64,000 nt of DNA from Schistocerca nitens (Eukaryota; Arthropoda; Insecta; Orthoptera; Acrididae): contig NC_064614.1 of assembly GCF_023898315.1 (NCBI RefSeq), positions 77,140,501 through 77,204,500 on the forward strand. Direction: 5' to 3'. This document shows, piece by piece, positions 42,961 through 52,419 of this stretch. The position numbers were made by a program, and so were the translations under genes. Within the stretch, counting starts at the first letter, position 1; every line of letters starts with the position of its first letter. The notes beneath the pieces are model-generated. The model saw only the letters and a list, made by a program, of their open reading frames with translations. It ran no database searches and was not told the origin of the DNA.

Positions 42961-43759
42961 ACACCTGAAGAGATGAAAATTGGGAAGGAGTAGAGGGTTG
43001 ACCGGTAAGTTACCATGTTCAGAGATTCGCGGGTCAGCATGCCCACATCCCCTGCCCATACCATGACATCTGCCCACACCATAACATCCGAACAAAACGA
43101 TCATGATGGACACCGCTCGATGTACCCACATGTAACTTTAATTACTCAACCATGAAAGTAAAACTATACACGAGAAGGCAATGAAAACTGGCATATAGGC
43201 AAACCTTTAAAAAACAAGTTATCACACCACCCGATTTTACAGACTACACCCTTTGATGAAAGAATCTTCAGTACACACCATAAAATTGCTTGCGTCTGTG
43301 TAACATTAGAACTGAAGCAAGCTTAAATACAGAGTGTATTTCATACATCTTAAAGTAGGTAAGCCAACGTACATTATTTACCCCAAGTGTAGATGATACA
43401 TATGGGTAAGATAAATCAAGAATTATACGGGCCAACTTTATTTTCCCTTCCTATTGTCCGATGAAAGACGAATAGGTTAATGCCTGGGAGGTAGGCATCC
43501 CACACTACTGTCGTGCACGTCGGCCACGGACTTCTAAGGAGTGTCTCACCTCCGGCCGACGAAACGATTATTAGAGACTGTGTACAATACACGAGTGACG
43601 AACGTGCCCTGAAGTGGGCCACATCGCACGCTGCATCACTCTTTAGGTGTCAATGATATTTTTGATGTTCGGCCTCGTGACGGAAGCAGCGTTTTATTAC
43701 CTCTGAACTGAGTGCACCCGAATATTCGTTTCTCTATCGGTAATGGAAAAGAATGACTA
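42961..43759. other. Unassigned sequence
   Basis: Nothing recognised. A GC-richer patch near 43490-43570 has no repeat signature. Confidence 0.4.
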
Positions 43760-44420
43760 CCATCTCTAGTTTGACGCTGGTCAAGAGAAAGATTGATGGT
43801 ACTCTGGGGAATGCCGTTTATGGAAAGCCAATGACACCGACGTCTTGATGCTAGTAGGTATCGCTATCCATCCCAGCGTGAAGAAATCCCTCATAGTTTG
43901 ATCCATGGAGCCACGGCATCGAAGAACATGAATATCTGTCATCTTAGACTACCTTGAAGTCACTTTTCGCCAGGTTGATTGTAATAAAAGGCAGATCAGA
44001 GGCGCTTTGTTCTGTTGACGAACAGTGAATAGGGTGAGGGTTGTGAATAACGAAATGCCGCCTGAAACTACGACCTTTTTATGTTACGCAGGCAAATTTC
44101 CACATGACTGGTAGTATTCTGCGAAAACAAGGTGTGAAGTGTGTTTTTAGATCCTCATCAAAGATTACGACCCTTTTAGTATCTGTAAAGGATGACCTGT
44201 GTTTGTGCAAGACTGTTGACTTCCGTTTCCCATGCACCCGTGGCGCCTTATACATTGGTCAGGTCATCAGGACTGTGGAGGACAAGTGTGTATAGCATCA
44301 GCGTCACACAGACTTAAAACATCCGAGAAAATCTGCGATTGCAGAAAAATGCCTTGGTGCCGGTCATCCTGTGGAGTACAGGACGTCACATGAAATCAAT
44401 ATTCAGGGATATTGTAAATA
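43760..44420 (+). mobile_element. Penelope-like retroelement, C-terminal part
   Basis: The translation shows VKRKIDGTLGNAVYGKPMTP (43780-43840), the conserved linker after the Penelope reverse transcriptase, then stops and frameshifts. Next is YAGKFPHDW-type sequence and, from 44104, the GIY-YIG endonuclease: ILRKQGVKCVFRSSSKITTL, SVKDDLCLCKTVDFRFPC, GALYIGQVIRTVEDKC, a stop at 44293-44295, then HQRHTDLKHPRKSAIAEKCL and GHPVEYRTS. The RT itself is absent or unrecognisable. Penelope-like elements use this nuclease to open the target before copying. Confidence 0.75.
44104..44420 (+). pseudogene. GIY-YIG endonuclease domain of the Penelope-like element
   Basis: The signature order is kept. GIY is altered to VDFRF, while YIG is exact in ALYIGQ. 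The conserved Arg lies in VIRTVEDKC, then HQRHT, AIAEKCLGAGHPVEY. The only coding break in this stretch is TAG at 44293-44295 between DKCV and HQRH. The altered first motif suggests loss of function before or with the stop. Confidence 0.72.
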
Positions 44421-44423
44421 GTC

Positions 44424-44640
44424 TTCACGGGTGCGCCGGTACCGAATCGATTAAAGACGAGGGTCTGGGTGGCGGCCAGCCCAGATATGATTTTTACGCT
44501 GTTTCCCATATCCCCCCCAGGTGAATATTCTAGCCTTACCTCAGTTATACGATTCGCAAACATTCATACATTCACTTGAACCACACTAAAGGCAGACAGT
44601 TGGGATGTACCCATTGCGTCCCGAGGGATAAGAGGGTATT
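44424..44640 (+). repeat. Decayed SINE body sharing a core with the long SINE
   Basis: GGTGGCGGCCAGCCCAGATA..TTTTTACGCTGTTTCCCAT..CCAGGTGAATATTC..CAGTTATACGATTCG follows the same order as GGTTTTTAAGTCGGTTTTCC..CTAGGCGAATGC..CAGTTACAC in 26800-26880. No tRNA-like head is evident at this copy. Two SINE families appear to share this middle domain. Confidence 0.55.
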
Positions 44641-44689
44641 TGGCAATCCCTTAAATTGAGCATGCCAAACTCGTTAATAAACATGCCGA

Positions 44690-44931
44690 CTTCGTGCAAA
44701 TGTGGGACAAAGACGAAAGAAAAAGTTCTCATGCTACATGTTGAAAAACTGTTGTCATTCATCAAATTACCTTCCGTTAGGAATGATTCTGGAGTTTATA
44801 AAATTGATTTCCTGCACTGTGGGGCTTGTTACGTTGGCCATACGGGAAGGATGCTGGAAACCAGGTTTGGTAACACGTCGCGTTGGATACAAAAGATGAC
44901 ACGGAGAAATGGAGTATGGGTACTCACTTAG
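44690..44931 (+). mobile_element. GIY-YIG endonuclease fragment 2 (different family)
   Basis: NDSGVYKIDFLHCGACYVGH then TGRMLETRF (about 44780-44880) fits the GIY-YIG pattern (SGVYKL.C..C...YIGQTGRSF.TRF). YIG has become YVG. It differs from the fragments at 38570 and 44104, so it is a second family of GIY-YIG-bearing retroelement. Open for 91 codons but with no neighbouring reverse transcriptase. Confidence 0.6.
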
Positions 44932-45189
44932 TTATTCGCTTTACAACTTTGCTTCCGCCGTTTGCAGTAGAAGACATTAGTGGAAAGTAGTGGTGCAAGT
45001 CATAGGTCGTAAGTATCATACACTAAGCTTAGGTATGTGAGACCATAACACCATCAAAATATTAGTCAAATTTTGATTGCATCTTAAAGTTATTCTCGGC
45101 TGAATATGTCAACTTACGATCCCAATTCTCGGTCATCTGCTGGAGGATTTAATTTTCCGTTTGGATATGAATATATCTGCGGCTGAGGC

Positions 45190-45760
45190 TCATAAAAAGC
45201 TGGGTATGGCCTCTGAAGAGACGCCTGTTAGTGACAGAACTTCGCAGAAAATGGTTTCCATGCTTCAAGAACGGTGATTTTGAGTTGATGACCGGCATGG
45301 TTGTGAAAGAGAGAAAGCTTTCAATGCTACTGCAACCGACGGGAACAACAACAGGAGATCGTTATCGAAAGCAGTTGATGTGTTTGAGTCGATCACTGGA
45401 AGACAAACGGCCACAATACAGCGACAGACATAAAACGATGATTTTGCAGCAAGTCAGTCCACGGCCCCAAGTCGAAAAGCACGTCAGACCATACCTAGAA
45501 ACGTTAAAATGGGAAGTTCTACCCTATCTGCTGCATTCTCTGGATATTCCTCCCGCTGACTGCCACCTTTCTCGATCTATGACACACGGCCTAGCTGACA
45601 AGCACTTGCGGTCATATGAACAAGTGAAAAATTGGATCGATTTATGGATCCTCTCAAAATATGCCCAGTTTATACACTGCGGGATTCGTATGCTACCCTA
45701 AAGATAGGAGGAAGCAGTGGTCAGCGACGGCGAATACTTTGAATCTTAAATATTTTGTAG
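45190..45760 (+). mobile_element. mariner remnant (Mos1-like group), internally deleted
   Basis: Transposase-derived DNA without recognisable TIRs. The coding content (next entry) joins the N-terminal linker directly to the middle of the catalytic domain. Family judged from the QPTGTTTGDRYRKQL and LKWEVLPY motifs, which resemble the Mos1/mauritiana-type mariners. Confidence 0.7.
45231..45701 (+). pseudogene. mariner transposase fused across a deletion
   Basis: A 156-codon frame: WFPCFKNGDFELMTG (N-terminal linker), then LSMLLQPTGTTTGDRYRKQL and DRHKTMILQQVSPRPQVEKH, where the second catalytic Asp (normally HDNARPH) has become Val (QQVSPRP). LKWEVLPYLLHSLDIPPADC keeps the third Asp. DKHLRSYEQVKNWIDLWI follows, with a stop after IRMLP. 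The first Asp domain is deleted between GMVVKERK and LSML. Two of three catalytic residues are gone. The frame stays open across the deletion, perhaps by chance. Confidence 0.8.
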
Positions 45761-47035
45761 GTTTTTCACAATGAAGTCTCCAACTTCGAGAAAAAACGGC
45801 AGAAGTAAAGTTGTAGACCTAGTACAACAAAACATAAGCCGCCGACTTTGACATTAAATGTGACATTCCTGCGTAAATGTGAGAAGAGGAAAACCTAATT
45901 AATGATCAGGTCAAAAGGGAAAACACAGATTTGGAAATTATTTGAAATCTACTTGCCACGAAGCAGCGAAAGACACAACCCTTAGTGTAGGAGACAGGCC
46001 TGCCGTATTGCCAATATGTAGCACCCATTACTGTAGGAATATGATGGTTAGAACATTGAAACTACAGAATTTTTCCATGTTATGTTGGTTTAGATACATG
46101 TACATCGTTAATAACAGCAATTCAGCATATTAGTTTATTGTACTTATAATTAAATATCTGTTTGAAGTGACAAGGAGATCAGTATTTTCTGCATCCGTTA
46201 CGCAATGGCAGATCAGAGCAACTATCTATCTTGCTGACATTTGGCGCCATCTATGAACTTTACGGTAAATAAGAGGAACCACGACGATTAAATAACGAGA
46301 AAAACAGTGCAAAACATAAAATATTTAAATCAAATCAATTCTAACAGTCGGAGAATGCGTCATACGCCTCCTAGTCTTTTGTAAATTTTTTTTAAAATTT
46401 TTGCTGATCTGAGGTTACCTACCTATTTTACAGAATAACAAAACAAGTGTCTCACAAGCAGTGAATCTGAAATTTTTTACATCTTCTACTGTTCATTGTT
46501 AAATGTGACAGTAAGTTAGACAGCAAAGAAAATAATTTTACTCGCATTTTATTTTGTGTTATTTCTGCAAACTTTTAGTTGTTTAGTAGAGATCATAACT
46601 GGTTCGTTACGAACGTTATACATTACTTAGCTCATGTAGAGGGCGGCATACAGTCGACCGATGTGTTCTCCGCAAAGCCTACCTTCGGTATGTGGTAGTC
46701 TTCAATTAACCGTGAAAGGAGCCCGAACAATATGGGACTGACGTACTAATACATGTACTAAATCTATGAAATACTGGTACGTAATCTAATGTACAAGCAA
46801 TACAGTTTATGTCACAAGTTGTAACTTTTTTATATTATCGCCTTACTATGTACTTCATGTGTTTTTTAGCATTGATAATGGTAAGTTACTACCAGAAACC
46901 TAGACTTTCTTTTATAAAATTTGAAAGGAAAGAAGGTCCATTGTTTAGAAAGACTGGGAAAAATTAATCAATTTCGGTCCTACTATCTAAACAACGCGTA
47001 ATATAAGTAGGATAAGGGCAGAATTTCACGTCTGG
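45761..47035. other. Unassigned AT-rich sequence
   Basis: About 1.3 kb with no recognised gene or repeat. Confidence 0.5.
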
Positions 47036-49210
47036 AGTCTACATCTACATCCATACTCCGCAAGCCACCTCACGGTGTGTGGCGGAGGGTACCTTGAGCA
47101 CCTCTATAAGTTGTCCCTTCTATTCCAGTCTCGTATTGTTCGTGGAAAGAAAGATTGTCGGTATGCCTCTGTGTGGGCTCCAATCTCTCTGATTTTATCC
47201 TCATGGTCTCTTCGGGAGATATACGTAGGAGGGAGCAATATACTGCTTGACTCCTCGGTGAAGGTATGTTCTCAAAACTTCAACAAAAGCCCGTACCGGG
47301 CTACTAAATGTCTCTCCTGCAGAGTCTCCCACTGGAGTTTATCTACCATCTTCGTAACGCTTCCGCGATTACTGAATGATCCTGTAACGAAGCGCGCTGC
47401 TCTCCGTTCGATCTTCTCTATCTCTTCTATCAACCCTATCTGGTACGGATCCCACACTGCTGAGCAGTATTCAAGCAGTGGGCGAACAAGCGTACTGCAA
47501 CCTACTTCCTTTGTTTTCGGATTGCATTTCCTTAGGATTCTTCCGATGAATCGACGATCAACTGTATATGATCATTCCATTTTAAATCACTCCTAATGCT
47601 TACTCCCAGATAATTAATGCAATTAACTGCTCCCAGTTGCTAACGCGCTATATTGTAGCTAAATGATAAGGGATCTTTATTTCTATGTATTCGCAGCACA
47701 TTACACTTGTCTACATTGAGATTCACTTGCCATCCCCTGCACCATGCGTCAATTCGCTGCAGATCCTCCTGCATTACAGTACAATTTTCCATTGTTACAA
47801 CCTCTCGATATACCACAGCATCATCCGCAAAATGCCTCAGTGAACTTTCGATGTTATCCACAAGGTCATTTATGTATATTGTGAATAGCAACGGTCCTAC
47901 GACACTCCCCTGCGGCACACCTGAAATCACTCTTACTTGAGAAGACTTCTCTCGATTGAGAATGACATGGTGCGTTCTGTTATCTAGAAACTCTTCAATC
48001 CAATCACACAATTGGTCTGATAGTGTATACGCTCTTACTTTCTTCATTAAACGACTATGGGGAACTGTGTCGAACGCCTTGTGGAAGTCAAGAAAAACGG
48101 CATCTACTTGGGAACCCGTGTCTATGGCCCTCTGAGTCTCGTGGACGAATAGCGCGAGCTTGGTTTCACACGATCGTCTTTTTCGAAACCCATGCTGATT
48201 CTTATAGAGTAGATTTCTAGTCTCCAGAAAAGTCATTATACTCGAACATATTACGTGTTCCAAAATTCCACAACTGATCGACGTTAGAGATACAGGTCTA
48301 TAGATCTGCACATCTGTTCAATGTCCCTTCTTGAAATCGGGGATGACCGGTGCCCTTTTCCAATCTTTTGGAACGCTACGCTCTTCTAGAGACGTACGGT
48401 ACACCGCTGCAAGAAGGGGGGCCAGATCCTTCTCGTACTCTGTGTAAAATCGAACTGGTATCCCGTCAGGTCTAGCGGCCTTTCCTCTTTTGAGCGATTT
48501 TAATTGTTTCTCTGTCCCTCTGTCGTCTATTTCGATATCTACCATTTTGTCATCTGTGCGACAATCTTAAGATTTTCTGCCAAGTCAGTACATAGAACTT
48601 TACTTTCGAATTCATTGAACGCCTCTCGCATAGCCCTCCTCACACTACATTTCGCTTCGCGTAATTTTTGTTTGTCTGCAAGGCTTTGGCTTTGTTTATG
48701 TTTGCTGTGAAGTTCCCTTTGCTTCCGCAGCAGTTTTCTAACTCGGTTGTTGTACCACCGTGGCTCTTTTCCATCTCTTACGATCTTGCTTGGCACATAC
48801 TCATCTAACGCATATTGTACCATGGATTTGAATTTTGTCCACTGATCCTCAACACTATCTGTACTTGAGACAAAGCTTTTGTGTTGAGCCGTGAGGTACC
48901 CTGTAATCTGCTTTTTGTCACTTTTGCTAAACAGAAAAATCTTCCTACCTTTTTTAATATTTCTTTCTACGGCTGCAATCATCGATGCCGTAACCCCTTT
49001 ATGATCGCTGATTCCCTGTTCTGAGTGAACTGTTTCAAATAGTTCGGCTCTGTTTGTCACCAGAAGGTCCAATACCTGTTATCCCCACAAGCCGTTTCTC
49101 TGTTTAACTGCTCAAGGCAGTTTTCAGATAATGCACTTATAAAAAATTCCCCAGATTCTTCGTCCCTGCCACCCGTTATAAACGGTTGAGTCTCCCAGTC
49201 TATATCCTGC
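47036..49210 (-). mobile_element. CR1-like LINE (Jockey superfamily), 5'-truncated
   Basis: A minus-oriented non-LTR retrotransposon of about 2.2 kb. Its 3' end at 47036-47060 is an ATGTAGATG-type repeat tail (seen as TCTACATCTACATCC), like the tail of the copy at 57770-58828. Its 5' break lies inside the endonuclease (DIDWETQPF near 49205). Clade assignment (CR1-like) rests on the RT and linker motifs and is moderately sure. Confidence 0.85.
47640..49205 (-). pseudogene. CR1-like endonuclease/reverse transcriptase, broken
   Basis: Minus strand, 5' to 3'. The endonuclease end has WETQPFITGGRDEESGEFF, then after a frameshift LDLLVTNRAELFETVHSEQG and ISDHKGV (49072 onward). A linker rich in basic residues follows. 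A frameshift at about 48543 leads to IEIDDRGTEKQLKSLKRGKA and RPDGIPVRFY. A CGA-to-TGA-type stop at 48318-48320 precedes QIYRPVSLTSISCGILEHVI, KNQHGFRKRRSCETKL, VFLDFHKAFDTVPHSRL, GVPQGSVVGPLLF and RHFADDAVVYR (catalytic Asp pair kept). A stop at 47637-47639 is followed by further readable C-terminal sequence (QLGAVNCINYLGVSIRSDLK). There are four or more lesions. Confidence 0.87.
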
Positions 49211-50099
49211 AACGTGTGAGAAGTTGTACGTGTAGCCCATGTTTTGCAGTGACCTCACTTGCTCGGTTGCATTCTGTCAGACGTTTCCTCCGCAGTGACT
49301 TAAACCCCTCCACCAACTGCATTCCCGTCGCAGCCACCGCATGCTGCGGCACGCCAGCGCTAATGACGAGGGACCTGCGCCGCCCTGCACCCGGTGTTGT
49401 TGCAGGAAGTGTCCCTCTGCGGCTTCCTTATCAGCGCACGAGCGGGGTTAAGTAATTGCAATCTCCTAAAACAATTCCCCCGTATTTCACTTAGGGGGCA
49501 AAGAACACGGAGTAATTACGTGGCAGGCTGAGTTAATTTTCCGGAAAACGGGTGTAGCTGGCACAGGCGCGCCCCGGCGCCGCCAACTTCGCCCCGCTGC
49601 CGGTCGTGTAATCTCGGCTCGCTCGCTGCACGTCTGCCCCCGGGGGCTGCCTCGAGGGCCGCCACCCGCCGCCTCCTACAACGCTAAATGGGGCTTAATA
49701 AGCGTCCTAAGGTGGCCCGCTCCTGCTTCTTTGTAGTCGCCGCCCCTTCACCGGTTCTTTCCGTGTTTCGCTAGCGACGCGGGTAAACGCTCCCAGAGTA
49801 ATTGAAAGGAATGAGGCGCTGCGTGTCTCGTCTGCAGCAGGAGGCCCGTTCGCCGTTATACGAAACCCGACCGTCTTAGATAGCAAGAGCCAACTTTGGA
49901 ATTTAAAACAGCAGAATAGTTAGTGTTTGCTTATGTTTCACAGCTATCATAAACGTTACAAATGACATCGTGTAATACCGCACACTACTGTAAAAGTATT
50001 CCATAGTAAGAGACCGGTTTCGGTCAAAGATCATTTTCCAGCACATCTTCGGTTAACGTAAAGAGTTACGCTGTATTATGAAATGAATCATTATAAACT
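49211..50099. other. GC/CpG-rich island and flank
   Basis: From about 49280 to 49860 the sequence is GC-rich with many CG dinucleotides (for example GGCGCGCCCCGGCGCCGCCA near 49567). It contains TTAATT/ATTAC-type AT motifs such as GTAATTACGTGG (49513). No transposon hallmark is seen. From 49870 composition returns to AT-rich with no feature. It resembles the island at 37336-37900 in composition, and both contain an ATTAAGCG/TTAATAAGCG motif. Confidence 0.45.
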
Positions 50100-50225
50100 A
50101 TATTGCGAGTAAACATTCTTATGTGATATGTTGTTGTTCTGGTCTCCAGTGAGAAGACTTAGTTCATGCCATTTTTCACGCTAGCTCCCCTATGAGAGTC
50201 TCTGAAACTCTGAATAACTGCCATC
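50100..50225. repeat. Direct repeat unit 1 flanking the Tc1 copy
   Basis: Starts TATATTGCGAG and includes TGTTGTTGTTCTGGTCTCCA and GAGTCTCTGAAACTCTGAAT. Unit 2 at 51628-51752 carries the same blocks in the same order. The unit appears to derive from a decayed RTE 3' end in minus orientation (GTTGTTGTTCTGGTCTCCAG resembles the RTE tail GTTGTGGTCTTCAGTCC). Confidence 0.8.
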
Positions 50226-50227
50226 TA

Positions 50228-51628
50228 CACTACTGGTCATTAAAATTGCTACACCACGAAGATGACGTGTTACAGACGCGAAATTCAACCGACAGGAAGA
50301 AGATGCTGTGATATGCAAATGTTTAGCTTTTCAGAGCATTCACATAAGGTTGGCGCCGGTGACGACGCATACAACGTGATGACATGAGGAAAGTTTCCAA
50401 CCGATTCCTCATACAAAAACAGCAGTTCACCGGCGATGCCTAGTGAAACGTTGTTGTGATGCCCCGCGTAAGAAGGAGAAATGCGTACCATAACGTTTCC
50501 GACTTTGGTAAAGGTCGGATTGTAGCCGATTGCGGTCTGCCGTATCGCGACATTGCTGCTCGCGTTGGTCGAGATGCAATGACTGTGAGCAGAATATGGA
50601 ATCGGTGGGTTCAGGAGGGTAATACGGAACGCCGTGCTGGATCTCAACGGCCTCGTATCAGTAGTAGTCGAGATGACAGGCACCTTATCCACATGCCTGT
50701 AGCGGATCGTGCAGCCACGTCTCGACCCCTGAGTCAACAGATGGGGACGTTTGCAAGACAACAACCACCTGCACGAACAGTTCGACGACGTTTGCAGCAG
50801 CATGGACTATCAGCTCAAAGACCATGGCTACGGTTATCCTTGACGCTGCATCACAGACAGGAGCACCTGCGATGGTGTACTCAACGACGAACCTGGGTGC
50901 ACGAATGGCAAAACGTCATTTTTTCGGATTAATCCAGGTTCTGTTTACAGCATAATGATGGTCGCATCCGTGTTTGGCGACATCGCTGTGAACGCACAAT
51001 TGATGGGTGTATTCGTCATCGCCATACTAGCATGTCACCCGGCGTGATGGTATGGGGTGCCGTTGGTTACATGTCTTAGTCACTTCTTGTTCGCATTGAC
51101 GGCACTTTGAACAGTGGACTTTACATTTCAGATGTGCTACGACCCGTGGCTCTACCCTTCATTCGATCCCTGCGGAACCCTACATTTCTGCAGGATAATG
51201 CACAACTTCATGTTGCAGGTCCTGTACAGGCCTTTCTGGATACAGAAAATGTTCGACTGCTGCCCTGGCCAGCACATTCTGCAGATCTCTCACCAATGGA
51301 AAATGTCTGGTCAATGGTGGCCGAGCAACTCGCTCGTCACAATACGCCAGTCACTACTCTTGATGAACTGTTGCATCGTGTTTAAGCTGCATGGGAAGCT
51401 GCACCTGTACACGCCATCCAAGCTCTGTTTGACTCAATGCCCAGGAGTATCAAGGCCGTTATTACTGCCAGAGGTGGTTGTTCTGGGTACTGATTTCTCA
51501 GGATCTACACACCCAAATTGCGTGAAAATGTAAACACGTGTCAGTTCTAGTGTAATATATTTGTGCAATGATTACCCGTTTATCATCTGCATTTGTTCTT
51601 GGTGTAAGGATTTTAATGACCAGTAGTG
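50228..51628 (+). mobile_element. Tc1 element (DD34E), family A, copy 3
   Basis: A complete 1.40-kb element with TA at 50226-50227 and 51629-51630. The left end CACTACTGGTCATTAAAATT and the reverse complement of the right end CACTACTGGTCATTAAAATC are nearly identical. The transposase is on the plus strand. It is inserted at the junction of two tandem copies of a ~125-bp unit. Confidence 0.93.
50459..51493 (+). pseudogene. Tc1 DD34E transposase, family A, several stops
   Basis: MPRVRRRNAYHNVSDFGKGR and HTH (GLPYRDIAARVGRDAMTVSR), GSQRPRISSSRDDRHLIHMP, QQMGTFARQQPPARTVRRRL. The first catalytic Asp is present in VIFSD, but the next codon, normally Glu, is TAA (50930-50932). The frame resumes SRFCLQHNDGRIRVWRHRCE. 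A TAG lies at about 51077 (YMS*SLLVRID). The second Asp is in FLQDNAQLHV and the Glu is in SADLSPMENVW. TAA at 51382-51384 replaces Glu in LLHRV*AAW. It ends RGGCSGY and TGA. All three catalytic residues survive, but three stops prevent synthesis. A 172-codon frame on the other strand (50285-50803) is a shadow. Confidence 0.92.
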
Positions 51629-51752
51629 TATATAGCGAGAATACAGGATTATTTGCTGTGTTGTTGTTCTAGTCTCCAGTGCGAAGAGTGATTTCATGCC
51701 ATTTTTCACGCTGGCTGCCATATAGGAGTCTCTGAAACTCTGAATAACTACT
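51628..51752. repeat. Direct repeat unit 2 flanking the Tc1 copy
   Basis: TATATAGCGAGAATACAGG.., TGTTGTTGTTCTAGTCTCCA and GGAGTCTCTGAAACTCTGAA repeat unit 1 (50100-50225) with scattered differences. The Tc1 TA target falls at the first bases of this unit. Confidence 0.8.
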
Positions 51753-52020
51753 GCCAACGACATCCATTTGATCTCGTTATTGTAGTCATGCATATGTCTT
51801 TCCCTATAATCTTTACTCTCCACACTTAGTTCTACTACGAAATTGACGATTCCATAATGCCTCAGCATGCTCCCTAGCAACTTATCTCTGTGACATAAAT
51901 TTTGTTTCCCTCCAATTCGAGTCACTACCTCCTCTTTAATTATTTCCATGTACTCATCTCATTTTCCGGCATTGTTCTTTAGCACAATATTTCAAAAGCT
52001 TCTTTTCTCTTTATGACTCA
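51655..52020 (-). mobile_element. RTE 3' relic, minus orientation
   Basis: The minus strand reads KEEVVTRIGGKQNLCHRDKL, LGSMLRHYGIVNFVVELSVE and SLFALETRTTTQ (51949 down to 51660). This matches the RTE C-terminus in order (EEVL.RIGEER.., VGHVLRHQGITNLVLEGSVE, then the ..RPQQQQ-like tail). The AFEMWCYRRML region is recognisable upstream (51960-52010) only as DNA. It contains direct repeat unit 2. Confidence 0.7.
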
Positions 52021-52419
52021 AGCTCTCATCGTATGCATTAGACATAAATCTGCATCAAAATTTAATAAATTCCTTTACTATTATCCCCATGGCAAAGTCA
52101 GTGGGCATGGGAAGCTCTGAAGTATTATTCTATAGCTCATTTTTAATAAGTGTTGCGATTCCATGCTTTTCATGGCCTTTGGAGGCAACTGTGGTAAATC
52201 CTTGCACTTTAAGTTGGTAGGCTGATCTCTCTTTGGTATGTGTTTCTGAAGTGCCTGTACGTCTACCTCAGTTTCTTTCTTCTACAGCCTTCAATGTTGA
52301 CTTAGAACATGCTTAATTTTTGGTTCTTTGATGGGCCGCATTCTGCTAGCCTTCGAGTAGCGCATCTGGCAGGGCCGGGAGGTACGAGTACGTCCGGCCA
52401 TCACTTGGAGGTGGCGTTC
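52021..52419. other. Unassigned sequence
   Basis: No clear feature. The RTE relic may extend into its left part. Confidence 0.35.

Noticed and set aside
47075-47596. 173-codon frame on the plus strand
   Set aside because: It lies antisense to the C-terminal part of the CR1-like LINE, whose minus strand carries the recognisable sequence.
50285-50803. 172-codon frame on the minus strand
   Set aside because: It is antisense to the Tc1 transposase and has no domain; the plus-strand frame carries the family motifs.
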